Positions 42,241-51,032 of a DNA stretch of 57,551 nucleotides are shown here, piece after piece. How positions within the stretch are numbered: the first letter of the stretch is position 1; each line of letters begins with the position of its first letter. Origin of the DNA: an uncultured Eubacteriales bacterium (GTDB lineage Bacteria > Bacillota > Clostridia > Oscillospirales > CAG-272); the NCBI GenBank assembly GCA_934476315.1, contig CAKSNQ010000007.1, forward strand, positions 1-57,551, read 5' to 3'. The translations under genes were made by a program, and so were the position numbers. The notes beneath the pieces are model-generated. The model ran no database searches, had not been told where the DNA came from, and saw nothing but the letters and a program-made list of their open reading frames with translations.

Positions 42241-44748
42241 ATGGATTTACGAATTGCCCTTGCGGGAAACCCCAACAGTGGTAAAACAACGTTATTCAAT
42301 GCGCTGACCGGTTCCAACCAGTTCGTCGGAAACTGGCCCGGCGTCACAGTGGAGAAAAAGGAAGGTAAGCTCAAGAAGCACACGGGCGTGACGATCACCG
42401 ACCTGCCCGGGATCTACTCGCTTTCCCCCTACACGCTGGAGGAGGTCGTCGCCCGCGATTACCTGATCGGCGAGCGCCCCGACGCCATCCTCAACATCAT
42501 CGACGGTACCAACCTGGAGCGTAACCTGTATCTGACCACCCAGCTCACCGAGCTTGGCATCCCCGTGGTCGTCGCCATCAACATGATGGACGTCGTTCGC
42601 AAGAACGGCGATAAGATCAACACCGCAGAGCTGTCCCGCCAGCTCGGCTGCAAGGTCGTCGAGATTTCGGCACTGCGCGGCACGGGCGTCATCGAGGCGG
42701 CGGAAGCGGCGATCGACGCGGCGAAGAACGGCAAGACGGTTCCTCAGCACACGTTCTCCGGGTGCGTGGAGCACGCCATCGCCCACATCGAGGAGGCGGC
42801 GGTGCACGGTCTGCCCGAGGAACAGCAGAGATGGTACGCCATCAAGATTTTCGAGCGCGACGACAAGGTGCTCGAAAAGCTGTCGCTGTCCGACGAGGTC
42901 AAGGCACATATTGAGGCGGACATTGCGGCGGCGGAAAAGGAAATGGACGACGACGCCGAGTCCATCATCACCAACGAGCGTTACCTTTACATCAGCACGG
43001 TCATCAAGGCGTGCTATAAAAAGAAGAATGTCGGCGGTCTGACCGTTTCGGATAAGATCGACCGCGTGGTCACGAACCGCTGGTTGGGACTTCCCATTTT
43101 CGCGCTGGTCATGTTCCTGGTGTATTACCTGTCGATGGTTACCGTCGGTAGCGCGGCGACCGACTGGGCGAACGACGGTCTGTTCGGCGACGGCTGGCAC
43201 CTCCTTGGCATCGGCTCGTCCGCGTACGAGGATGCCGCGGGCGAATACGACGACGCAATCCTGGCGGCGGGCGCATTCGTGGAGTTTGACCCCGAAGCCG
43301 AGGATTTTGACGCCGCGGCAGTGCTGGAAGCGCTCAAGAACTTCAAGCCCGAGGGCGACAACCCCAAGGCGACGGCAGAGGTCGAGGACGAGGAAACGCT
43401 GGAAAAGAGCGAAATGGATGTTTACTACTCCAAGATTCCCGACGGTCTGACGAAGGCAGAGAAAGCCGGCACGGTCGGCGTGACCTACCTGGAGGCGGTC
43501 GCATGGCTGGAGGAGAACGGCTTTGACGCGCCCGATCCTGCGGATTACGGCGTGTGGGTTCCCGGTGTGCCGGTGCTGATCGGCGACCTGCTTGAAAAGG
43601 CAGACACCGCAGAGTGGCTCAACGGGCTGATTCTGGACGGTATCGTTGCCGGTGTCGGCGCGGTGCTGGGATTTGTTCCCCAGATGCTGGTGCTGTTCTT
43701 GCTGCTGGCTATCCTTGAGGCGTGCGGCTACATGGCGCGTATCGCGTTCGTGCTTGACCGTGTGTTCCGTAAGTTCGGTCTGTCCGGTAAGTCGTTTATC
43801 CCGATGCTGATCGGCACCGGTTGCGGCATCCCCGGCATCATGGCTTCCCGTACCATTGAAAATGAGCGCGACCGTCGTATGACCATCATGACGACGACGT
43901 TCATCCCCTGCGGCGCAAAGGTTCCTTTCATCGCCATGATCGCCGGTGCGATCTTCGGCGGTTCGGCGCGTCCGTGGGTGGCAACCTCGGCGTACTTCAT
44001 CGGCATGGCGGCGATCATCGTCTCCGGTATCATGCTGAAGAAGACCCGGATGTTCGCCGGCGAGCCGGCTCCGTTCGTCATGGAGCTTCCCGCTTACCAC
44101 CTGCCCACCGTCGGGAATGTCCTGCGGTCCACGTGGGAGCGCGGCTGGTCCTTTATCAAGAAGGCGGGAACGATCATCCTGCTGTCCACCATCCTGGTCT
44201 GGTTCACCTCGTTCTTCGGCGTGGTCGACGGAACGTTCCGTATGCTGTCTGAGGAGGAGCTGAGCTCGTCCATCCTGGCAACCATCGGCGGCGCGATTGC
44301 GTGGATCTTCAAGCCTCTGGGCCTCGGCACGTGGCAGGCAACGGTGGCGTCCATCACGGGACTTGTCGCCAAGGAGAACATCGTCGGTACGATGGGCATC
44401 CTGTACGGCGCGTCCGGCGACCTGTACGGCACGCTTGCCGCAACGTTCACGGGCGTGACGGCATACTCGTTCCTGGTGTTCAACCTGCTGTGCGCACCTT
44501 GCTTTGCGGCAATCGGCGCGATCAAGCGTGAGATGAACAACGCCAAGTGGACGTGGTTCGCCATCGGCTATCAGTGCGGCTTCGCGTATGCGGTCGCCCT
44601 GATGATCAACCAGTTCGGCGGCATCTTCACGGGCAACATCAACGTGATCGGTCTGATTGTGGCGGTGGCACTGCTCGCGGGCATGGTTTGGATGTTGTTG
44701 CGTCCCTACAAGGAAGCGACCAAGCTGACGACCAAGGTCAAGGTCTGA
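42241..44748 (+). CDS. feoB: Ferrous iron transporter FeoB
   Basis: The 835-residue protein has an N-terminal G domain with G1 GNPNSGKT (9-16), G3 DLPG (53-56) and G4 NMMD (113-116), a helical switch domain (about 165-255) and a polytopic channel with two Gate repeats (GFVPQMLVLFLLLA and later). FeoB imports Fe2+. It is about 100 residues longer than usual: an acidic extracytoplasmic loop after the first span, about residues 305-440 (rich in Asp, Glu and Ala), accounts for this. It is a candidate iron-gathering or sensing insert. Ribosome site GAAGGAG. Confidence 0.96.
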   Translation: MDLRIALAGNPNSGKTTLFNALTGSNQFVGNWPGVTVEKKEGKLKKHTGVTITDLPGIYSLSPYTLEEVVARDYLIGERPDAILNIIDGTNLERNLYLTTQLTELGIPVVVAINMMDVVRKNGDKINTAELSRQLGCKVVEISALRGTGVIEAAEAAIDAAKNGKTVPQHTFSGCVEHAIAHIEEAAVHGLPEEQQRWYAIKIFERDDKVLEKLSLSDEVKAHIEADIAAAEKEMDDDAESIITNERYLYISTVIKACYKKKNVGGLTVSDKIDRVVTNRWLGLPIFALVMFLVYYLSMVTVGSAATDWANDGLFGDGWHLLGIGSSAYEDAAGEYDDAILAAGAFVEFDPEAEDFDAAAVLEALKNFKPEGDNPKATAEVEDEETLEKSEMDVYYSKIPDGLTKAEKAGTVGVTYLEAVAWLEENGFDAPDPADYGVWVPGVPVLIGDLLEKADTAEWLNGLILDGIVAGVGAVLGFVPQMLVLFLLLAILEACGYMARIAFVLDRVFRKFGLSGKSFIPMLIGTGCGIPGIMASRTIENERDRRMTIMTTTFIPCGAKVPFIAMIAGAIFGGSARPWVATSAYFIGMAAIIVSGIMLKKTRMFAGEPAPFVMELPAYHLPTVGNVLRSTWERGWSFIKKAGTIILLSTILVWFTSFFGVVDGTFRMLSEEELSSSILATIGGAIAWIFKPLGLGTWQATVASITGLVAKENIVGTMGILYGASGDLYGTLAATFTGVTAYSFLVFNLLCAPCFAAIGAIKREMNNAKWTWFAIGYQCGFAYAVALMINQFGGIFTGNINVIGLIVAVALLAGMVWMLLRPYKEATKLTTKVKV

Positions 44749-44793
44749 TTTTCGGTAGCATATAATCAAGCGAAGGAAAGGAGTTTGTGTGTA

Positions 44794-44943
44794 ATGGCTG
44801 CAACAATTATTATCAGTGCGGTTTTGGTGCTGATTGTCGCGGGGATCGTGTTCAAGCTGGTCCGGGACAAGAGGAAGGGGAAATCCTCCTGCGGATGTAA
44901 CTGCGGTTGTTGTCCGGCAAGCGGCTCCTGCCACAAAAAGTAA
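44794..44943 (+). CDS. FeoB-associated Cys-rich membrane protein
   Basis: The 49-residue product has one span (IIISAVLVLIVAGIVFKLV), a basic stretch (RDKRKGK) and a Cys cluster CGCNCGCCPASGSC at the C-terminus. This is the PF12669-type small protein encoded directly after feoB in many Clostridia and possibly involved in metal handling at the channel mouth. Ribosome site GAAAGGAG; it starts 45 bases after the feoB stop. Confidence 0.9.
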   Translation: MAATIIISAVLVLIVAGIVFKLVRDKRKGKSSCGCNCGCCPASGSCHKK

Positions 44944-45015
44944 ATATGGTGGGGAGGCGCCCGATCGGGTGTCTCCCCTGATTTTTTGAAAAAGGAAAGA
45001 CAGAGGAGAGATGGT

Positions 45016-45460
45016 GTGGCGATCGTTGAAATGAAAAATGTCAGCCGCGTATACACAGGCGGCGATCATGAGCTGTGGGCGCTGGATCACGTGAATCTGA
45101 CGCTGGACGCGGGGAAATTCGTAGTGATTCTCGGACCGAGCGGCTCGGGCAAGAGCACCCTGCTCAGCCTGCCGAGTGGCATCGACAGCCCCACGGAGGG
45201 CAACATTATCGTGGAGGGCAGGGACATCGCCACGCTCAGCGGCGACGAGCTTGCCGCCTGCCGCGCGCCGGCGAAAAATCCGAAAATTCTGCTGTGTGAC
45301 GAGCCGACGGGCGCCCCGGCTTCGTGACCGCCGGATTCTGCGGCACTACACGGGCTATTCCGTCATCACCGGCGCGGTCGGAAGCGCCCTCGGCATCGGG
45401 ACGCCGGATTATGCACCGATCTTCACGACGGCACCGACACCCGGGACTGCCGCGGCGTAA
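45016..45460 (+). pseudogene. Decayed ABC transporter: ATPase fragment fused to permease remnant
   Basis: GTG 45016 behind GAGGAGAG begins a LolD/MacB-like ATPase (VSRVYTGGDHELWALDHVNLTLDAG) with Walker A GPSGSGKST. After LSGDELAACR it jumps straight to KNPKILLCDEPTGA, losing about 70 residues that include the Q-loop and LSGGQ signature. The frame stops at 45325-45327. In another frame (to 45460) LRRHYTGYSVITGAVGSALGIG-like sequence recalls the FtsX permease of such transporters. The intact relative is at 53062-55189. It is dead by deletion and frameshift. Confidence 0.8.
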
Positions 45461-45493
45461 AACCGCAAAATCCATCTCTTACAATAAAAAAAC

Positions 45494-45536
45494 AAGGGGA
45501 TATTAAAAAACATCAAGTTTTTTAATATCCCCTTTT
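45494..45536 (-). terminator. Bidirectional terminator
   Basis: AAGGGGATATTAAAAAAC pairs with GTTTTTTAATATCCCCTT (45494-45534). T-rich sequence follows in both directions. It lies between the pseudogene and the symporter gene. Confidence 0.85.
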
Positions 45537-45548
45537 TACATTGTAACC

Positions 45549-47093
45549 TCAATCCGCGTCGGTTTCGGCGAGGTTGGCTTTGAATTCCTCGTTTTGCTCG
45601 GGGTACGCCGAGAGCATCGGCGCGACGGCGACGCCGCGGTGACGATCAAAGTAGTTCTTGGTGATCCGTGTGACCTGACCCGACAGCAGAACCAGTGCGA
45701 CCAGGTTGGGCAGAGCCATCAGCCCGTTGAAGGTGTCGTCCAGCGCCCAGATCAGATCGGAGCCGATCAGCGAGGAGCCGAGGATGAGCAGAATATACAG
45801 CGTCTTGAATACCACGACGGCGATCTTTTGCCCCTTGTCCGACAGGTGGGAGAAGCAGAAGGCGACCGCCTTTTCGCCGTAGTAGGACCATGCGAGGATG
45901 GTGGTGAACGCGAACAACGGTAGGATGATGAGGAACGTGACCGTGCCGAACGTTCCGAGGTTGTTCGAGAACGCGGCGAGCGCCGTCCCGGAGTCGGAGG
46001 CGCCGATGAACTTGCCCGCGGCGTCAAAGCTGCCGAAGAACGAGCCGTCTGCGTACGCGCCGCTTCCGATGTTGGAGGTCAGAATGACCAGCGCCGTCAG
46101 CGTACAGATGACAAAGGTGTCAAAGAACACCTCGAAAATGCCCCACAGCCCCTGCTTGACCGGCTCGCGGGTCTCGGAGGCGGAGTGGGCGATGACGGAC
46201 GAGCCAAGCCCCGCCTCGTTGGAAAAGACGCCGCGTGCCAAGCCCTTTTTGATGATCTGCGAGAACGCGAAGCCGCCGACGCCGCCCGCGACCGCCTTGG
46301 CGGAGAAGGCACTGCCGAAGATCAGGCGGAACGTTTCGGGGACGGCTTTGACATTGATGCCGATAATGACCAGCGCCATGGCGATGAAGAGAAGCGACAT
46401 AAAGGGAACGAGCAGGGAGGCGATGCGCCCGATGCGCTTGATGCCGCCCAGAATGACCACGCAGGTCAGGAGCGCGACCACGCCGCCGATGAGCAATTTG
46501 ACCCAGGTCGCCTCGGTGTCAAGCACCGAGAGAAACGAACCGGTAATCTTGTTGGTCTGCACGCCGCTCATACCGATGGCGGCAAGCAGGCAGAAAATGG
46601 CGGCGATGTAGCCGAGCCAGCGTTGTTTCAGCCCGTAGGCGATGTAGTAGAACGCGCCGCCGCTGAAGGTGCCATCCTTTTCTTTTTTGCGGTAGTAAAG
46701 CCCGAGGACGTTCTCGGAGTAGTTTGTCACCATGCCGAAGAACGCGGAAACCCACATCCAGAGCACGGCGCCGGGACCGCCCGTCAGAATGGCGGAGGTC
46801 ACGCCGACGATATTTCCGGTGCCGACAGTGCCGGAGATGGCGGCGGCGAACGCCTCAAACTGCGAGACGGTGTTCTTGCCGCGGTGCGCCCCGTCCTTTT
46901 TCTTCATGTCCCGGATGGCGGGGACGATGGTCGCGCTCATGGACGTGCCGAACTTGCGGACCTGCAGGGCGCGGGTGCGGACGGTCAGAAGAATCCCGGT
47001 GCCCAGGATCATGACGATCATGGGCCAGCCCCAGACAATGCCGTTGACCCAGTCGTTTGCTTTGGTGATGGCGTCGATGATGGAATCCCACAT
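45549..47093 (-). CDS. AGCS alanine/glycine:sodium symporter
   Basis: ATG 47093 follows AGGAGG; longer in-frame readings enter the riboswitch. The 514-residue product has about 11 spans, with FAAAISGTVGTGNIVGVTSAILTGGPGAVLWMW near residue 85. This is the hallmark substrate and Na+ region of the AGCS family; LARGVFSNEAGLGSSVIAHS is also typical. A tandem glycine riboswitch in the leader points to glycine as substrate; the riboswitch would turn import up or down with glycine level. It would use the Na+ gradient set up by a sodium V-ATPase, if that assignment is right. Confidence 0.95.
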   Translation of the reverse strand: MWDSIIDAITKANDWVNGIVWGWPMIVMILGTGILLTVRTRALQVRKFGTSMSATIVPAIRDMKKKDGAHRGKNTVSQFEAFAAAISGTVGTGNIVGVTSAILTGGPGAVLWMWVSAFFGMVTNYSENVLGLYYRKKEKDGTFSGGAFYYIAYGLKQRWLGYIAAIFCLLAAIGMSGVQTNKITGSFLSVLDTEATWVKLLIGGVVALLTCVVILGGIKRIGRIASLLVPFMSLLFIAMALVIIGINVKAVPETFRLIFGSAFSAKAVAGGVGGFAFSQIIKKGLARGVFSNEAGLGSSVIAHSASETREPVKQGLWGIFEVFFDTFVICTLTALVILTSNIGSGAYADGSFFGSFDAAGKFIGASDSGTALAAFSNNLGTFGTVTFLIILPLFAFTTILAWSYYGEKAVAFCFSHLSDKGQKIAVVVFKTLYILLILGSSLIGSDLIWALDDTFNGLMALPNLVALVLLSGQVTRITKNYFDRHRGVAVAPMLSAYPEQNEEFKANLAETDAD

Positions 47094-47204
47094 AAGAGAA
47101 ACCCTCCTGAAAATAGTAGATTCCAAATAAAAAGAGCCAAACGATTCCCGTTCAGCTCCGAAAAAAACGCAAAAAACGCGAAAATTTCGCGCCAGTTGGT
47201 TTTG

Positions 47205-47400
47205 TCTCCGTCCTTTTGCCTGAGAGATTGGCGGCGACTGCCCACGACCGGTCGTGGGAAAATCGCGAACGCCTTGCACCTTCGGCACCCGAAATCGGAC
47301 TTCTCCGGAGCGCTATCCGCGCGCAGTTTCACCGCCGTGGCGGTACCTGAGAGTGTTACTCCTTCGGGAACGGGATGGACACACCCCGTAATTTCCTGCG
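47205..47400 (-). promoter_or_regulatory. Tandem glycine riboswitch
   Basis: Read on the minus strand, the leader contains the gcvT-motif core twice. Aptamer 1 has CCGAAGGAGTAACACTCTCAGG; aptamer 2 has GTGCCGAAGGTGCAAGGC and then AATCTCTCAGGCAAAAGGAC, the second core nearly identical to well-known glycine riboswitches. A variable stem (CCCACGACCGGTCGTGGG) sits in aptamer 2. The downstream gene is an amino-acid symporter. It is about 110 bases from the start codon, leaving room for an expression platform. The limits are approximate. Confidence 0.93.
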
Positions 47401-47435
47401 AACTTCATTTAGCATTCATTTTTATTTGATGTGTC

Positions 47436-47464
47436 AGTATAGCACATTTTTTCTCGTTTTGCAA
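47436..47464 (-). promoter_or_regulatory. Promoter of the glycine riboswitch-symporter transcript
   Basis: On the minus strand TTGCAA (47459-47464) and TATACT (47436-47441) have a 17-base spacer, giving a leader that begins near 47430 and contains both aptamers. Confidence 0.75.
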
Positions 47465-47603
47465 GAGGAAAACGAAATTTTTTCATTTTTTATCATCAAT
47501 CCTCAAAAAACGCCCGTGCAACCGTCCGAAAAACGGGAAATATGCAGGACTTGGCTTGCAAAAAAATCTTTTGCGCCGCCCGAAAAAATTTTTCAAAATC
47601 CTC

Positions 47604-47655
47604 TTGACAAACCGCCAAGCATCGTATATAATACTATCAGGACTTAATACTGATA
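47604..47655 (+). promoter_or_regulatory. perR operon promoter and inverted repeat
   Basis: TTGACA (47604-47609) and TATAAT (47627-47632), both perfect, have a 17-base spacer. Right after them TATCAG-N9-CTGATA (47635-47655) is an inverted repeat at the transcription start. It does not match the classical PerR box closely, so the binding protein is inferred to be the PerR encoded next. Confidence 0.75.
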
Positions 47656-47667
47656 AGGAGAGCCAAC

Positions 47668-48117
47668 GTGATTGTACGAAGAGATACCAAGCAGCGGCAG
47701 CTGGTGCTTGAGACCGTGCGCGCCCACCGCGATCACCCGACGGCGGACCGGATTTATCTGGACGTGCGGGAGGCGGACAGCAAGATCAGCCGCGGCACGG
47801 TCTACCGCAATCTGAAATGCCTGTGCGACGAGCACGAGATCATTCAGATCAAGGTTCCGGGCGCGGATCGCTTTGATTTGCGGGTGGATTATCATTATCA
47901 TTTTATCTGTCTGGACTGCGACGGCGTGTTCGACGTCCCGTGCCCGTACAGCCGGGAGCTGGACGCGGCGGCGGCAGAGAGCACCGACTTTGAGATTTTC
48001 CGGCACCGTACCGTGTTCGAAGGGCGATGCGCCGCATGTCGGCGTCGCGCCGCACAGCGGGCGGAGGAGCACGCCGGGAGCCACGGAAACGAACCCCAAC
48101 AAAATCAAGATATATAA
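47668..48117 (+). CDS. perR: Fur-family peroxide regulator PerR
   Basis: GTG 47668 follows AAGGAGAG. The 149-residue protein has a winged helix (HPTADRIYLDVREADSKISRGTVYRNLKCL) and a metal domain with RFDLRVDYHYHFICLDC, in which RFD, HYH and the later VFD match the regulatory Fe/Mn ligands of PerR (H37, D85, H91, H93, D104 in Bacillus). CxxC pairs (CLDC, CAAC) would hold the structural zinc. Peroxide would oxidise a His and release it from DNA. It is followed 13 bases later by rubrerythrin in the same operon and has an inverted repeat at its promoter. Confidence 0.88.
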   Translation: MIVRRDTKQRQLVLETVRAHRDHPTADRIYLDVREADSKISRGTVYRNLKCLCDEHEIIQIKVPGADRFDLRVDYHYHFICLDCDGVFDVPCPYSRELDAAAAESTDFEIFRHRTVFEGRCAACRRRAAQRAEEHAGSHGNEPQQNQDI

Positions 48118-48130
48118 AGGAGAATTGATC

Positions 48131-48676
48131 ATGAAAAAGACCAATGTTTACGCAGGAACCAAGACCGAGAAGAACCTGGAGGCGGCATTTGCCGGTGAGT
48201 CCCAGGCGAGAAACAAGTACACCTATTTCGCGTCGGTCGCCAAGAAAGAGGGCTATGAGCAGATCGCCGAGATCTTCCTCAAGACGGCGGAGAACGAGAA
48301 GGAACACGCCAAGATGTGGTTCCGCGAGCTTGCCGGCATCGGCGACACGGCGGAAAACCTGACCGCCGCCGCCGCAGGCGAGAACTACGAGTGGACGGAC
48401 ATGTACGAGGAGTTCGCCAAGACCGCAGAGGAGGAGGGCTTCGGCGCGCTGGCGGCGAAATTCCGCATGGTCGGCGCGATCGAAAAGCGCCACGAGGAGA
48501 GATACCGCGCCCTGCTGCACAACGTTGAGACGGCGGCGGTGTTCGAAAAGAGCGAGGTCAAGGTCTGGGAGTGCCGCAACTGCGGACACATCGTGGTGGG
48601 CACCAAGGCACCCGGCGTCTGCCCGGTCTGCCAGCATCCGCAGAGCTACTTTGAAGTCCGCAGTGAAAATTATTGA
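48131..48676 (+). CDS. rbr: Rubrerythrin
   Basis: ATG 48131 follows AAAGGAG, 13 bases after perR; a longer in-frame reading inside perR is a shadow. The 181-residue protein has an N-terminal four-helix diiron domain (AGESQARNKY with a ligand Glu near 23, and ENEKEHAKMW with E56-x-x-H59; later AIEKRHEERY) and a C-terminal rubredoxin-like Cys4 site (WECRNCGH, then VCPVCQHP). It reduces hydrogen peroxide to water. Confidence 0.97.
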   Translation: MKKTNVYAGTKTEKNLEAAFAGESQARNKYTYFASVAKKEGYEQIAEIFLKTAENEKEHAKMWFRELAGIGDTAENLTAAAAGENYEWTDMYEEFAKTAEEEGFGALAAKFRMVGAIEKRHEERYRALLHNVETAAVFEKSEVKVWECRNCGHIVVGTKAPGVCPVCQHPQSYFEVRSENY

Positions 48677-48721
48677 TCGGCAAAAAACGGACATAATAAA
48701 AAGGACAGGGAGGAAATACCC

Positions 48722-49132
48722 ATGAACGATACGAAGTGGAAGGTTTACCGTTGCCCGCACTGCGGCAGTGTCATGCTTGCCGTCACAAAAGAGGGGCAGG
48801 GTCCCGAGCTTGGCTGTTGCGGCGAGAAAATGCAGGAGATTGTTCCGAATACGACCGAGGCGTCGGTGGAGAAGCACGTCCCCGTGGTACACGTGGACGA
48901 CGGCGTTCTGCGCGCCGTGGTCGGATCGGTTGCGCATCCGATGAGCGCGGAGCACAGCATCGAATGGATCGCGTTGGAGACCTCCACGGGCTGTTACCTG
49001 CATCGGCTGACCCCCGGTGACCAGCCGCAGGCGGAGTTTGCGCTGAAGCCCGACGAGGTGCCCGGAAGAGTCCTCGCCTACTGCAACCTGCACGGACTGT
49101 GGGCGGTGCAGGCGGGCGCGCGGGGCGAGTAA
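48722..49132 (+). CDS. dfx: Desulfoferrodoxin (superoxide reductase)
   Basis: The 136-residue protein has an N-terminal desulforedoxin-like Fe site (C11, C14, C32, C33) and a C-terminal superoxide reductase domain with EKHVPVV (E50, H52), HPMSAEHSIEWI (H72, H78) and YCNLHGLW (C121, H124), the five-ligand Fe(His)4Cys active site. It reduces superoxide to peroxide, which rubrerythrin then removes. It lies 45 bases after rbr. Ribosome site GGGAGG. Confidence 0.97.
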   Translation: MNDTKWKVYRCPHCGSVMLAVTKEGQGPELGCCGEKMQEIVPNTTEASVEKHVPVVHVDDGVLRAVVGSVAHPMSAEHSIEWIALETSTGCYLHRLTPGDQPQAEFALKPDEVPGRVLAYCNLHGLWAVQAGARGE

Positions 49133-49175
49133 CCGGGTCAAAGTTCCCATTATCACGAAAGGAAATCATGGAGCC

Positions 49176-50972
49176 ATGGATATGAAAATTTCGGAGAGCA
49201 TCCGCTGGATCGGCGTCAACGACCGCCGCATCGATCTGTTTGAGGGGCAGTACCGCGTGCCGCAGGGTATGGCGTACAATTCGTACGTCATCCTCGACGA
49301 TAAAATTGCCGTGATGGACACGGTGGACGCGCATTTCACCCACGAGTGGCTGGATCATCTGGAGAGCGCGCTCTGCGGCAGAACACCGGACTACCTGGTG
49401 GTTCAGCACATGGAGCCGGATCACGCGGCAAACATCGCCGCCTTCAAGCGGGTCTACCCGTCCGCGACGGTCGTGGCGACCGCCAAGGCGTTCAACATGA
49501 TGCGGCAGTTCTTCGGCACGGACTTTTCCGAGACGCGCCGCGTCGTCGGCGAGGGCGACACGCTCCCGCTCGGCGCGCACACTCTGCATTTCGTCATGGC
49601 GCCCATGGTGCACTGGCCCGAGGTCATGCTCAGCTACGAGGCAAGTGAGCGGGTGCTGTTCTCCGCCGACGCGTTCGGAAAATTCGGCGCGACCGACGCG
49701 GAGGAGCCGTGGATCGACGAGGCGCGGCGGTACTATATCGGTATCGTCGGCAAGTACGGCGCGCAGGTGCAGGCGGTGCTTGCCAAAGCGGCGGCGCTGG
49801 ACATCGGGACGATCTGCCCGCTCCACGGACCCGTCCTGCGGGAGAACCTCGGGTATTATCTGGAGCTGTATCGCACCTGGTCGTCCTACGCGGTCGAGGC
49901 GGACGGCGTAATGATCGCCTACACCTCGGTGTACGGCAATACCAGGCGGGCAGTCGAGCTGCTCGCGGAGAAACTGCGCGGCTACGGATGCCCCGATGTC
50001 GCCGTGTTCGATCTTGCACGCTGTGATATGGCGCAGGCGACGGCGCAGGCATTCCGCTACGGCAGGCTGGTGCTGGCGACGACCACCTACAACGCCGATA
50101 TTTTCCCTTTCATGCGGGAGTTTATCACGCACCTGACCGAGCGGAATTTCCGTGACCGTACCGTTGCGCTGATCGAGAACGGCTCGTGGGCGCCGCAAGC
50201 GGCGAAGGTCATGCGGGGCATGCTGGAAAAATCGAAGAATCTGAACTATACCGAGACGACCGTGCGTCTGATGTCGGCGCCGGACGACGAGAGCACGGCG
50301 CAGATCGACGCGCTGGCAAAGGAGCTTTGCCGCGACTACCTGGCGATGCAGTCCGAAACGGCGAACAAAAACGACCTGTCGGCACTCTTCCGCCTCGGCT
50401 ACGGGTTGTACGTCGTGACCTCGGGCGACGGCAAACGGGACAACGGGCTGGTCGTCAACACGGTCACGCAGGTGACAAATGAGCCGAACCGCATCGCCGT
50501 CACCATCAACAAGGACAGCTATTCGCACCATATCATCCGCCAGACCGGGACGATGAACGTCAACTGCCTGACGGTGGATACGCCGTGGAGCGTCTTTGAG
50601 ACATTCGGCATGCAGAGCGGCAGAAACATCGACAAATTTGCCGGAGCTCAGCCGCCGCGCAGTGACAACGGGCTGGTCTTCCTGCCACGCTACGTCAACG
50701 CCGTCCTCTCGCTGGAGGTGGAGCGCTACGTCGATCTGGATACGCACGGCATGTTCATCTGCCGCATCACCGAGGCGCGGGTGCTGTCCGACCGCGAGAG
50801 CATGAGCTACCAGTACTACCACGAACATGTCAAGCCCCGTCCCACCGCGGAGGGCAAGCACGGATACGTCTGCCGGGTCTGCGGGTATGTCTATGAGGGC
50901 GACGTCCTCCCCGAGGATTTCATCTGCCCGCTCTGCAAGCACGGCGCGGCGGATTTCGAACCGCTCGCCTGA
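49176..50972 (+). CDS. Multidomain flavodiiron protein (oxygen reductase)
   Basis: The 598-residue fusion has four parts: a metallo-beta-lactamase-like diiron domain (about 1-250, with H78-x-E80-x-D82-H83, MVHWPEV, SADAFGKFG and CPLHGP); a flavodoxin domain (about 255-390, IAYTSVYGNTRRAVELL); a flavin-reductase-like domain (about 395-545, FRLGYGLYVVTSGDG, SYSHHIIRQTGTMN); and a rubredoxin (about 550-598, YVCRVCGYVYEGD and FICPLCKHG). It can therefore pass electrons from NAD(P)H-linked partners to O2 or NO within one chain. Three ATGs lie close together; I use 49176. It closes the perR operon. Confidence 0.95.
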   Translation: MDMKISESIRWIGVNDRRIDLFEGQYRVPQGMAYNSYVILDDKIAVMDTVDAHFTHEWLDHLESALCGRTPDYLVVQHMEPDHAANIAAFKRVYPSATVVATAKAFNMMRQFFGTDFSETRRVVGEGDTLPLGAHTLHFVMAPMVHWPEVMLSYEASERVLFSADAFGKFGATDAEEPWIDEARRYYIGIVGKYGAQVQAVLAKAAALDIGTICPLHGPVLRENLGYYLELYRTWSSYAVEADGVMIAYTSVYGNTRRAVELLAEKLRGYGCPDVAVFDLARCDMAQATAQAFRYGRLVLATTTYNADIFPFMREFITHLTERNFRDRTVALIENGSWAPQAAKVMRGMLEKSKNLNYTETTVRLMSAPDDESTAQIDALAKELCRDYLAMQSETANKNDLSALFRLGYGLYVVTSGDGKRDNGLVVNTVTQVTNEPNRIAVTINKDSYSHHIIRQTGTMNVNCLTVDTPWSVFETFGMQSGRNIDKFAGAQPPRSDNGLVFLPRYVNAVLSLEVERYVDLDTHGMFICRITEARVLSDRESMSYQYYHEHVKPRPTAEGKHGYVCRVCGYVYEGDVLPEDFICPLCKHGAADFEPLA

Positions 50973-50987
50973 CCTGACACAAAACAA

Positions 50988-51024
50988 AAGTCCCGACTCC
51001 CACAAAGGGTGCCGGGACTTTTTT
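50988..51024. terminator. Bidirectional terminator between two convergent operons
   Basis: AAGTCCCG and CGGGACTT (50989-50996 with 51013-51020) form a stem followed by four more T on the plus strand; the minus strand has TTTTGTTTTGT. It serves the perR operon and the PASTA operon, which face each other. Confidence 0.88.
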
Positions 51025-51032
51025 GACGGGAA

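Noticed and set aside
42292..45090. 932-codon minus-strand open frame opposite feoB
   Set aside because: It is the complement of feoB and its small partner and carries no ribosome site or motif.
45016..45327. Functional short ABC ATPase
   Set aside because: It lacks the Q-loop and signature motif, which are essential for ATP hydrolysis.
47873..48130. N-terminal extension of rubrerythrin into perR
   Set aside because: The ATG at 48131 has a strong ribosome site and gives the exact family N-terminus.
48783..51005. 740-codon minus-strand open frame
   Set aside because: It is antisense to desulfoferrodoxin and the flavodiiron protein, whose metal ligands are all intact.
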